The notes under the pieces are model-generated. The model was not told the origin of the DNA and searched no databases. It saw only the letters and a list, made by a program, of their open reading frames with translations. The translations under genes and the position numbers were made by a program. A stretch of 64,000 nt of DNA from JBDFMH01 sp047238125 (GTDB lineage Bacteria > Pseudomonadota > Alphaproteobacteria > Sphingomonadales > Sphingomonadaceae), in NCBI RefSeq assembly GCF_047238125.1, contig NZ_JBDFMH010000001.1, positions 2,728,001 to 2,792,000 on the forward strand. Reading direction: 5' to 3'. Of this stretch, positions 45,046 to 52,964 are shown one piece after another. Positions within the stretch are counted from its first letter, which is position 1. Every line of letters starts with the position of its first letter.

Positions 45046-46224
45046 ATGAACGACCGGAGCGGGCCGCGGGCCTTGGGAGAGAGCTTGTTGAACGAGGCAG
45101 GCGGCGGCGGCGGCCCATGGGGCGGCGGCTCCGGGGGTTCGGGCGGATCCGGCGGCCAGGGTGGCGGCTCGGGCGGCGGTGACGGCGATGGCGGCGGGCT
45201 CGGCCCACGCAACCCGTGGAGCCAGCCGCCGCGCAAGCGTCCGGGCGGCGGTGGCCGGGGCCCGCAAGGACCGAGCGCGCTGGACGAGCTGCTGCGTCGC
45301 GGCCGCGGCAAGTTCGGCGGCAGTGGCGGCGGCGGTGGCGCCGGGCTCCCCACGATCGGCGGCAAGCCACTGTGGCTGTGGGGCGTGATTGCATTTGTGG
45401 CGCTTTGGCTCGTCACCACCAGCGTGCACCAGATCGGCCCGCAGCAGCGTGGCGTCGTCACCCTGCTCGGCAGCTACTCGCGCACGCTTGGCCCGGGCAT
45501 CGGCCTGACCCTGCCTGCGCCGCTGTCGGCAGTCACCAAGGTGGACGTCGACGATATCCGCACCATCGACATCGGATCGACCAGCGAGAATTCGCAGAAC
45601 CTGATGCTGACCGGCGATCAGAACATCATCGACCTCGCCTACTCGGTGCGCTGGAACATCCGCGATCCCGAACTCTACCAGTTCGAGCTCGCGGATCCGG
45701 ACGACACGATCCGCGAAGTCGCCGAAAGCGCGATGCGGGCGGAGATCTCGGCCGTGTCGCTCGACGATGCGATCGGCCCGCAGCGCAGCCAGATCGAGGC
45801 GCGCGTCAGCCAGCGTGCGCAATCGATCCTGGATGGCTATCGCGCCGGCGTCACCATCCAGGGCGTCGCGATCAAGCAGGCCGATCCGCCGCAAGCGGTG
45901 AACGATGCGTTCAAGTCGGTCTCCGCCGCACAGCAGACTGCGCAGACCTTCATCAACCAGGCCCGCGCCTATGCCCAGCAGCTGAGCGCCAAGGCGCAGG
46001 GCGAAGCGGCCGCCTTCGACAAGGTCTATGAGCAGTATCGCCTGGCGCCCGACGTGACGCGGCGACGCATGTATTACGAGACGATGGAGGAAGTGCTGGC
46101 CAGGACCGACAAGACCGTGGTCGAGGCGCCGGGCGTGACCCCTTATCTGCCGCTGAACCAGATCCGTCCGCGCGCCGCGCCGGCGCCGACGCCAGCCGCG
46201 CCCGCCACGGAGGCCGGCCGATGA
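45046..46224 (+). CDS. hflK: FtsH protease regulator subunit HflK
   Basis: An SPFH/band 7 membrane protein of 392 residues that, with HflC, cages FtsH and modulates degradation of membrane proteins. The cytoplasmic N-terminus (about 100 residues) is dominated by glycine runs and the short helix ALDELLRRGRGKF; one membrane helix (WLWGVIAFVALWLVTTSV) follows. The SPFH domain begins at VVTLLGSYSRTLGPGIG, and a long helical part ends the protein. The glycine-rich tract is long for the family. It overlaps hflC by 4 bases, and degP follows. Confidence 0.92.
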   Translation: MNDRSGPRALGESLLNEAGGGGGPWGGGSGGSGGSGGQGGGSGGGDGDGGGLGPRNPWSQPPRKRPGGGGRGPQGPSALDELLRRGRGKFGGSGGGGGAGLPTIGGKPLWLWGVIAFVALWLVTTSVHQIGPQQRGVVTLLGSYSRTLGPGIGLTLPAPLSAVTKVDVDDIRTIDIGSTSENSQNLMLTGDQNIIDLAYSVRWNIRDPELYQFELADPDDTIREVAESAMRAEISAVSLDDAIGPQRSQIEARVSQRAQSILDGYRAGVTIQGVAIKQADPPQAVNDAFKSVSAAQQTAQTFINQARAYAQQLSAKAQGEAAAFDKVYEQYRLAPDVTRRRMYYETMEEVLARTDKTVVEAPGVTPYLPLNQIRPRAAPAPTPAAPATEAGR

Positions 46225-47090
46225 ACGCGATCGATCGCTTCGGGCGCGGCCCGCTGGTCTGGGCATTCGCCGCGCTGGTGCTGTTGCTGCTGATCTCCAC
46301 CGTGATCGCGGTGGTGCCGGAAACCAAGCAGGCGCTGATCCTGCGGGTCGGCCAGCCGAACCGCATCTACAATGGCTACAAGGCGAACGAGGAATTCGGC
46401 CGCACCGGGGCCGGGCTGATCGCGCGGATTCCGTTCATTGAACAGATCGTCTGGGTCGACAAGCGCGTGCTCGATTTCGACATGGCGCGCCAGTCGGTGC
46501 TGTCGACCGATCAGCTGCGGCTGGAGGTTGATGCCTTCGCCCGTTACCGGATCGTCGATCCGCTGCGCATGTATATCCGCGCCGGCAGCGAGCGGCGCGT
46601 GTCCGACGCCCTCAAGCCCATCCTGGGATCCGCGCTCCGCAACGAGCTTGGCCGCCAGCGTTTCGACGTGCTGCTAAGCCCCGAGCGTAGCCAGGTGATG
46701 GACAATATCCAGGAACGGCTGAACCGCGTCGCCCGCCAATATGGTGCGGAAATCGTCGATGTGCGCATCAAGCGCGCCGACCTTCCGGATGGCACCCCGC
46801 TGGAAAGCGCATTCCAGCGGATGCGCACCGCGCGCGAGCAGGAAGCGCTGACGATCCGGGCCCAGGGCGCGCAGCAGGCGCAGATCATCCGGGCGGAAGC
46901 GGATGCGAACGCTGCCAACGTCTATGCCGCGGCGTTCGGCAAGGATCCGGACTTCTATGATTTCTACCGGGCGATGCAGTCCTATCGGATCACGTTCGGC
47001 GTCAACAACAATGATGCCAGCGGCGCGTCTTCGATGATCCTGTCGCCCAGCAACGAATATCTTCGGCAATTCCAGGGGCGGCGAAATTGA
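46221..47090 (+). CDS. hflC: FtsH protease regulator subunit HflC
   Basis: The partner of HflK, 289 residues. An N-terminal membrane helix (about 10-32, VWAFAALVLLLLISTVIAVV) is followed by the SPFH domain (ALILRVGQPNRIYNG; RVLDFDMARQSVLSTDQLRL) and a helical part (RMRTAREQEALTIRAQGAQQ) typical of HflC. It forms a hetero-oligomeric cage with HflK around FtsH. ATGA overlap with hflK shows translational coupling. Confidence 0.93.
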   Translation: MNAIDRFGRGPLVWAFAALVLLLLISTVIAVVPETKQALILRVGQPNRIYNGYKANEEFGRTGAGLIARIPFIEQIVWVDKRVLDFDMARQSVLSTDQLRLEVDAFARYRIVDPLRMYIRAGSERRVSDALKPILGSALRNELGRQRFDVLLSPERSQVMDNIQERLNRVARQYGAEIVDVRIKRADLPDGTPLESAFQRMRTAREQEALTIRAQGAQQAQIIRAEADANAANVYAAAFGKDPDFYDFYRAMQSYRITFGVNNNDASGASSMILSPSNEYLRQFQGRRN

Positions 47091-47191
47091 TCGCGCCGCC
47101 ATCCATTCAATCGCCGTTCAGCCGGGCGACGACAGCGTGGCGACGCCCGCTGGGGTCTGGCCGGGCGCGATAATCCAGGAGGATTCGACCA

Positions 47192-48769
47192 GTGCGTTAC
47201 GCCTATGCCATTACTGCTGCCCTGCTTGCCGGCGGTGCGACGGCAACCCTGACGCTCCAGCAGCCGCTAGGCGCGCAGGTCGCCCAGAACGCACCGGGCT
47301 CGATCGCCTCCGCCACGCCGCGCCCCAACGCGCCGATGAGCTTCGCCGACATGGCGGCCAAGCTGCAGCCCGCGGTCGTCAACATCTCGACCACGCAGCG
47401 CATCCAGGTCAGCCAGCAGAATCCGTTCGCGGGTTCTCCGTTCGAGGATCTGTTCCGGCGCTTCGGCGGTGGCGGCACCCAGCCCGATGGCCAGCCGGTC
47501 ACACGTGAGGCGACGTCGCTAGGCTCGGGCTTCATCATCTCGGCCGACGGCTATGTCGTCACCAACAATCATGTGATCTCGGGTGGTCCAGGTCGCGGCC
47601 CGGGCGGCGCGCAGGCCAATGCGGTGGTCAGCCAGATCACGGTCACACTGCCCGATCGCAAGGAATATACCGCGCGCGTCGTCGGCCGCGATGTCGCGTC
47701 CGATCTGGCCGTGCTGAAGATCGAGGCCAAGAACCTGCCGTTCGTCGAATTCGGTGACTCCACACGGACCCGCGTCGGCGATTGGGTCGTCGCGATCGGC
47801 AATCCGTTCGGTCTGGGTGGCACGGTGACGGCGGGGATCATCTCCGCGCTCCACCGCAACATCGGCCTCGGCGGCGCCTATGATCGCTATCTGCAGACCG
47901 ACGCCTCGATCAACCAGGGCAATTCGGGCGGCCCGATGTTCGATCTCAACGGCAATGTGATCGGCATCAACACGGCCATCTTCTCGCCCACCGGCGGCAA
48001 TGTCGGCATCGGCTTCGCGATTCCAGCCGAGGAAGCCAAGCCGGTGATCGATGCGCTGCGTCGCGGCGGTCGCGTGCAGCGCGGCTATCTCGGTGTCGGC
48101 ATCCAGCAGATCGACGATGCGATCGCCGGGTCGCTCGGCCTGCCCAAGAATGTCGGCGAGATCGTCAGTCGCGTCGAGCCGGGCTACGCCGCGGCGCGGG
48201 CGGGCATCCGCCAGGGCGATGTGATCGTGAAGATCAACAATCAGGCGGTCACGCCCGATTCGACGCTCAGCTATATCGTGGCCAACACGCCGGTCGGCAG
48301 CCGCGTGCCGATCGAACTGATCCGCGACGGCAAGCGCCAGACGGTGACTGCGGTCGTCGGCGAGCGTCCGCCCGAGGACCAGCTGGCTGCCGCCGATGGC
48401 GACGGGTTGAACCAGGACGAGAATGACGGTGCGACCACGCCGGCGCCCAACGCCCAGGCGTCGACGCGCGCTTCGATCGGGCTCAGCCTGCAGACGCTGA
48501 CGCCCGAGATCGCGCGCCAGCTGAGCCTAGGCGCCGGCGTCAAGGGCGTGGTGGTCTCGTCGGTCGATCCGTCGTCCGATGCGGCGACGCAGGGGCTGCA
48601 GCGCGGTGACGTGATTCTCTCAATCAACCAGCGCAGCGTTGCCACCATCCAGGACGTGATCGCCGCGGTCGATGCGGCGCGCGCAGCGCGGCGCGAAAGC
48701 GTGCTCCTGCTGGTCCAGCGCGGCAGTACGCCGGCGCGCTATGTGGGCGTCGGCATCAAGCGGCCCTGA
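47192..48769 (+). CDS. degP: Do family periplasmic serine endoprotease, DegP/HtrA type
   Basis: A 525-residue protease/chaperone that degrades misfolded periplasmic proteins. A signal peptide (to about residue 28) precedes the trypsin-like domain with His in GYVVTNNHVIS, Asp in VASDLAVLKIE and Ser in NQGNSGGPMFD. Two PDZ domains follow: RGYLGVGIQQIDDAI and SRVEPGYAAARAGIRQGDVI in the first, and SIGLSLQTLTPEIARQL in the second, split by an acidic linker. Start is GTG 47192 after AGGAGGA. It lies 101 bases behind hflC, giving a membrane/periplasm quality-control set. Confidence 0.95.
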   Translation: MRYAYAITAALLAGGATATLTLQQPLGAQVAQNAPGSIASATPRPNAPMSFADMAAKLQPAVVNISTTQRIQVSQQNPFAGSPFEDLFRRFGGGGTQPDGQPVTREATSLGSGFIISADGYVVTNNHVISGGPGRGPGGAQANAVVSQITVTLPDRKEYTARVVGRDVASDLAVLKIEAKNLPFVEFGDSTRTRVGDWVVAIGNPFGLGGTVTAGIISALHRNIGLGGAYDRYLQTDASINQGNSGGPMFDLNGNVIGINTAIFSPTGGNVGIGFAIPAEEAKPVIDALRRGGRVQRGYLGVGIQQIDDAIAGSLGLPKNVGEIVSRVEPGYAAARAGIRQGDVIVKINNQAVTPDSTLSYIVANTPVGSRVPIELIRDGKRQTVTAVVGERPPEDQLAAADGDGLNQDENDGATTPAPNAQASTRASIGLSLQTLTPEIARQLSLGAGVKGVVVSSVDPSSDAATQGLQRGDVILSINQRSVATIQDVIAAVDAARAARRESVLLLVQRGSTPARYVGVGIKRP

Positions 48770-48777
48770 TGCGCCGA

Positions 48778-48805
48778 TCCTCCCCCGGTGATCGCTGGGG
48801 GAGGA
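48778..48805. other. GC-rich palindrome after degP, terminator or REP-like
   Basis: The 9-base arms TCCTCCCCC (48778-48786) and GGGGGAGGA (48797-48805) enclose a 10-base loop just after the degP stop. The next bases are not T-rich. The arms resemble those of the palindrome near 61780, which suggests a dispersed repeat family. Confidence 0.5.
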
Positions 48806-48857
48806 ATTGCCCGTTCGGCCCGTACCCCCTAGGCTTGCGAAAAGCGGAGGGACCGGC

Positions 48858-50540
48858 ATGGCGGACGACGATCAGGGCCTCTTTATCGGCGTCGGCGGTG
48901 GCCAGCCGCAGTATCTGAATCTCAGGCGTGCCAACCGCCACGGTTTGATCGCGGGCGCCACCGGCACCGGCAAGACGGTGACGCTGCAGGGCATCGCCGA
49001 GCAATTCTCCAGGCGCGGCGTGCCGGTGTTCGTGGCCGACGTGAAGGGCGATCTGGCTGGGCTCGCGATGGCGGGATCGCCGACCAGCCCGATGCACGAG
49101 AAGCTGGCCGCGCGCGCGGCGGAAATCGGCGATACCGGCTGGGCCTATGCCGATACGCCGGCCGTGTTCTGGGATCTGTTCGGCGATCAGGGCCATCCCA
49201 TTCGCACCACCATCTCGGAAATGGGGCCGCTGCTGCTGGCCCGGCTGATGGGCCTGAACGAGGTGCAGGAAGGCGTCCTCCAGATCGTGTTCCGGCTCGC
49301 GGACGAGGAAGGGCTGCTGCTGCTTGACCTTGGCGATCTCCAGGCGATGCTGGTCCATGTCGCGGAGCATGCCGCCGAACTGACTGCGCGCTACGGCAAC
49401 GTCACCCGCCAGTCGGTCGGCTCGATCCAGCGCCAGCTGCTGCAGCTGGAGGCGCAGGGCGGTGACCGGTTCTTCGGCGAGCCCGCGCTCGACATTGCCG
49501 ACTTCATGGCTGTCGACGAGACCGGCCGCGGCCAGGTGAACATCCTGGCGGCGGACAAGCTGATGGCGAGCCCCAAGCTCTACGCCACTTTCCTGCTATG
49601 GCTGTTGAGCGAGCTGTTCGAGACGCTTCCAGAAGTCGGCGATCCGGAAAAGCCGAAGCTCGTCTTCTTCTTTGACGAGGCCCATCTGTTGTTCGACGAG
49701 GCGCCGCCCGCGCTGCTCGACAAGGTCGAACAGGTCGTGCGGCTCATCCGATCGAAGGGTGTCGGCGTCTATTTCATCACCCAGAATCCCATCGATATCC
49801 CCGAAGATGTCGCCGGCCAGCTGGGCAACCGCGTGCAACATGCGCTGCGCGCCTTCACCCCGCGCGACCAGAAGGCGGTGAAGTCCGCCGCGGAGACGTT
49901 CCGCGCCAACCCGGGCGTGGATGTGGCGACCGTGATCACCGAATTGAAAGTGGGCGAGGCGCTGGTCTCGCTGCTGCAGCCCGATGGTGCGCCATCGCCG
50001 GTCGAACGCACGCTGATCGCGCCGCCCGGCTCGCGGCTCGGCCCGCTTACGCCTAAGGAGCGCGCGATCATCCAGTCGCTCTCGCCGGTTGCGGGCAAAT
50101 ATGACGAGACGATCGACCGCGAATCGGCCGAAGAACTGCTCGCCGCGCGCGCCGGCCAGGAGCGTGATGCCGCTGCCGCCGCGCAGGCCCAGGCCGAAGT
50201 CGCCCAGCGCCAGGCCGAGGAAGCGAAGCTGGCCGCGAAACAGGCTGCGCTCGATGAAAAGGCGCGGATCGCCGCCGAAAAGGAAGCCGCGCGCGCTGCC
50301 GCCGCGCAGGCCAAAGCCGAGGAACGCGCCAGGATCGCTGCCGAACGCGAGGCGGCCAAGCCCACGGCGATGGATCGCGCGGTCCAGTCCGCCACCCGCG
50401 CCGCATCGTCCACGATCGGCCGCACCGTGGCCAACGAGGTCAGCCGCCAGATCTTCGGCGGATCGAAGCGGTCCTCGTCAGGTGGGATCGCCGGCCAGTT
50501 GGTGCGTGGTATCCTTGGCGGAATCTTCCGGGGGCGGTGA
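48858..50540 (+). CDS. HerA-like ATPase, DUF853 family (YjgR type)
   Basis: A 560-residue AAA-like ATPase. Walker A is GATGTGKT at residues 33-40, and Walker B is KLVFFFDEAHLLF in the middle; VYFITQNPIDIPEDVAGQLG is the sensor part typical of the family. HerA-type proteins are DNA translocases, but the role of the stand-alone YjgR group is not settled. The C-terminal third is a long Ala/Glu/Arg coiled coil (from about residue 420) followed by a glycine-serine tail. GCGGAGGGACCGGC before ATG 48858 gives a good ribosome site. It lacks a nearby NurA or restriction partner, so a defence role is not indicated. Confidence 0.9.
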   Translation: MADDDQGLFIGVGGGQPQYLNLRRANRHGLIAGATGTGKTVTLQGIAEQFSRRGVPVFVADVKGDLAGLAMAGSPTSPMHEKLAARAAEIGDTGWAYADTPAVFWDLFGDQGHPIRTTISEMGPLLLARLMGLNEVQEGVLQIVFRLADEEGLLLLDLGDLQAMLVHVAEHAAELTARYGNVTRQSVGSIQRQLLQLEAQGGDRFFGEPALDIADFMAVDETGRGQVNILAADKLMASPKLYATFLLWLLSELFETLPEVGDPEKPKLVFFFDEAHLLFDEAPPALLDKVEQVVRLIRSKGVGVYFITQNPIDIPEDVAGQLGNRVQHALRAFTPRDQKAVKSAAETFRANPGVDVATVITELKVGEALVSLLQPDGAPSPVERTLIAPPGSRLGPLTPKERAIIQSLSPVAGKYDETIDRESAEELLAARAGQERDAAAAAQAQAEVAQRQAEEAKLAAKQAALDEKARIAAEKEAARAAAAQAKAEERARIAAEREAAKPTAMDRAVQSATRAASSTIGRTVANEVSRQIFGGSKRSSSGGIAGQLVRGILGGIFRGR

Positions 50541-50560
50541 CCTCCCAGCCTCTCGCATGG

Positions 50561-50587
50561 GTGATGCTGAGACAGGTTCAGCATGAC
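50561..50587. repeat. REP-like palindrome
   Basis: ATGCTGA (50564-50570) and TCAGCAT (50578-50584) form the inner stem, extended by GTG/GAC at the ends with one mismatch. A form of this element (TCATGCTGAACTTGTTTCAGCAT) is, as far as I recall, repeated many times in sphingomonad and other alphaproteobacterial genomes. It sits between the HerA-like gene and the ligase gene. Confidence 0.55.
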
Positions 50588-50596
50588 GGCTGAAGA

Positions 50597-51898
50597 ATGA
50601 CCGACCTTCGCAGCCAGGTCGCGGCGCGGATGCGCACGCTCGAGCGATCGGAGGCGATGTCGCTCGCGCAGATCCATGCCGGTCAGTTCGCATTGCTGCG
50701 CGCGCTGGTCGCACATCATGCCGCGCATTCGCCCCACTTCGCGCGGCGGCTGGCGGGGGTGGGCCTGTCTCCCGCCGATCTCGGCACGCCTGATGGCCTG
50801 GCAAAGCTGCCGCCGCTCAGCCGTAGACAGATCCAGACCGCGACTGATCTGTTCTCGACGCCCCCCGCCGGCCATGGCGCGACCAGCCCGCGCAGCACGT
50901 CCGGCTCTACTGGTGAACCCGTCCGCATCCTGCGCACCGCGCTCAACCAGGTCGACTGGCTGGCCGTCACGATGCGCGATCATCGCTGGAACCGGCGTGA
51001 CTTCGCGGGCCGCTTCGCTGCGTTCCGCGCGCGGGTCGAAGCGCCGCGCAGGATGCGGGACTGGGGGCTGCCGGCCGCACTGTTCCACCGCACCGGCCCG
51101 GCCATCGCGGTGCGCAACACCCTGCCGATCGATACCCAGCTCGATCTACTGCGCGATTTCGCGCCGACCACGATGCTGGCCTATCCTGCCGGGCTGGCGG
51201 GGCTGATCGATCGGCTTGAGGCGCTGGGCGAGCGGATCGGTGGAATCGCCGATGTGCGAACCGTCGGCGCGGTCGTCTCGCCAGATCTGCGCGCCCGCTG
51301 TCTGCGCTGGCTCGGCGCGCCGATCGCGGACACCTATTCGTCCGAGGAAATGGGCTATGTCGCGCTGCAATGCCCGGAAAGTGGCCTCTATCATGTGATG
51401 GCGGAGACGATGCTGGTCGAAGTGGTCGATGACGATGGCGGCCCCACGCCCCCGGGGCGCACCGGCCGGCTTCTGCTGACCGACCTGCGCAACTATGCCA
51501 CGCCGATGATTCGCTACGAGATCGGCGATCATGCCGAACCCGGCCCGCCCTGCCCGTGCGGGCGCGGCCTGCCCACGCTTGTCCGGATAGCCGGGCGCGA
51601 GCGCAACCTGATGAGCTACCCCGATGGCAGCCGCGGCTGGCCTTATCTCGGCCGCATCCGCCATCGCGATGTCGGCGGCGTGATCCAGTATCGCTACGAA
51701 CAGGTGGCGGCGGACCGGATGGCGGTGACGCTGGTGGTGGAAGCGCCACTCGACGACGCGGCGGAGGACCGGCTGCGCGCCGAAATCGTGCGCGGGCTGG
51801 GATTTCCCTTCGCGATCGATTTCTCTTATTCGGACCGCAGGCTCGAACCCGGCCCCAACGGCAAGTTCGAGGAATTCATCAATCGGACCCTGACATGA
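50597..51898 (+). CDS. PaaK-like adenylate-forming enzyme
   Basis: A 433-residue protein of the phenylacetate-CoA ligase/CoF390-synthetase-like family. The AMP-binding loop is STSGSTGEPVRI, the core motif is YSSEEMGYVALQC, and TGRLLLTDLRNYATPMIRYE with a CPCGRGLPTL cysteine pair lies further on. It should activate a carboxylic acid as an adenylate, perhaps passing it to CoA or an amine; the substrate cannot be guessed. The C-terminal mini-domain ends KFEEFINRT, the family's usual end. ATGA overlap with the following dioxygenase gene indicates coupling. Confidence 0.85.
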   Translation: MTDLRSQVAARMRTLERSEAMSLAQIHAGQFALLRALVAHHAAHSPHFARRLAGVGLSPADLGTPDGLAKLPPLSRRQIQTATDLFSTPPAGHGATSPRSTSGSTGEPVRILRTALNQVDWLAVTMRDHRWNRRDFAGRFAAFRARVEAPRRMRDWGLPAALFHRTGPAIAVRNTLPIDTQLDLLRDFAPTTMLAYPAGLAGLIDRLEALGERIGGIADVRTVGAVVSPDLRARCLRWLGAPIADTYSSEEMGYVALQCPESGLYHVMAETMLVEVVDDDGGPTPPGRTGRLLLTDLRNYATPMIRYEIGDHAEPGPPCPCGRGLPTLVRIAGRERNLMSYPDGSRGWPYLGRIRHRDVGGVIQYRYEQVAADRMAVTLVVEAPLDDAAEDRLRAEIVRGLGFPFAIDFSYSDRRLEPGPNGKFEEFINRTLT

Positions 51899-52875
51899 GC
51901 ACCCCCGCCTCCACCGAGATTGCCGCCGACGAGATTGCCACCGACCAGCAGATCGCCTCGCTTTCGCTGGCCGACGACGCCCGCGATCCGGACGGGTTCG
52001 CGCAGGCGCTGGGCCAATCGTTCGAAATCTATGGCTTCGCGGTGGTGCGCGATCACGGCGTGCCGGCGGAGGTGATCGCGCGGGCGGACAGGGCGGCGCG
52101 CGCCTTCTTCGCGCTGCCGGAAGAAACCAAGCGTGCCTATCATGTGCCCGGCACCGGCGGCGCGCGCGGCTATACCCCGTTCGGGATCGAGACCGCGAAG
52201 GACGCGACCAAATCCGATCTCAAGGAATTCTGGCATGTCGGGCGCGAGCTGCCGGCCGGCCATGATTTCGAACGCTTCATGCAACCCAATCTGTGGCCGG
52301 CCGAGCTGGCCGAGTTTCGAGAGGCCGAGCTGGCGCTGTTCGATGCGCTGGATGCGGCCGGCCTGCGCATCCTGTCCGCGATCGCGCGCTATCTCGATCT
52401 CGATCCCGATTTCTTTGTCGATACGGTGCGCGACGGCAATTCGGTGCTGCGCCTGCTGCATTACCCGCCGGTGGACCCGGACGCGCCCGGCATCCGCGCC
52501 GGCGCGCACGAGGATATCAACACGATCACGCTGCTGCTGGGCGCGGAAGAGGCCGGGCTGCAGCTGAAGCTGGCCGATGGCCGCTGGCTGCCGATCGCGG
52601 TGTCCGAAGGCGCGCTGGTGGTGAATATCGGCGACATGCTGCAGCGGCTGACCAACCACCGCCTGAAATCGACGACCCACCGGGTGATGAACCCGCCGCC
52701 CGAACGGCGCGGCATCTCGCGCTATTCGATGCCCTTCTTCCTCCATTTCCGCCCGGACTACGCGATCGAGACGCTGCCCGGGACGATCGATGCGGATCAT
52801 CCGAACCGCTATCCCGATCCGATCACCGCGCACGACTATCTCTGGCAGCGGCTGCGCGAGATCAAACTGGTGTGA
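51895..52875 (+). CDS. 2-oxoglutarate/Fe(II) oxygenase, isopenicillin N synthase family
   Basis: A soluble oxygenase of 326 residues. The N-terminal DIOX_N part has EIYGFAVVRDHGVP and RAFFALPEETKRAYHV; the metal site is HED in GAHEDINTITLLLGAEE, with the second His in STTHRVMNPP, and the 2-oxoglutarate arginine in RRGISRYSMPFFLH. The substrate is not known. Similar stand-alone proteins in sphingomonads are annotated simply as IPNS-like. It starts in the stop codon of the ligase gene (ATGA), so the two may act on one compound in turn. Confidence 0.9.
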   Translation: MSTPASTEIAADEIATDQQIASLSLADDARDPDGFAQALGQSFEIYGFAVVRDHGVPAEVIARADRAARAFFALPEETKRAYHVPGTGGARGYTPFGIETAKDATKSDLKEFWHVGRELPAGHDFERFMQPNLWPAELAEFREAELALFDALDAAGLRILSAIARYLDLDPDFFVDTVRDGNSVLRLLHYPPVDPDAPGIRAGAHEDINTITLLLGAEEAGLQLKLADGRWLPIAVSEGALVVNIGDMLQRLTNHRLKSTTHRVMNPPPERRGISRYSMPFFLHFRPDYAIETLPGTIDADHPNRYPDPITAHDYLWQRLREIKLV

Positions 52876-52912
52876 TTGGTCGAAGCCGGCCGGCGGTTGG
52901 TCGAAGCCGGCC
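52876..52912. repeat. two 16-base direct repeats
   Basis: TTGGTCGAAGCCGGCC occurs at 52876-52891 and again at 52897-52912, with a period of 21 bases. It starts immediately after the oxygenase stop codon and contains part of a GC palindrome (GGCCGGC). No function is known. Confidence 0.6.
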
Positions 52913-52964
52913 CGTCGCCCGGGGCAGTCGTGCCAGCGGGAAGCCTGGTTGCAAAGGGGGTCAA

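Noticed and set aside
45012..46266. Upstream extension of the mrp frame through hflK on the minus strand
   Set aside because: Only the part after 44972 has protein motifs; the extension lies opposite the real hflK gene.
48858..50540. HerA-like ATPase as part of an antiphage system
   Set aside because: It belongs to the DUF853/YjgR housekeeping type; no nuclease, methylase or SIR2 partner is adjacent.
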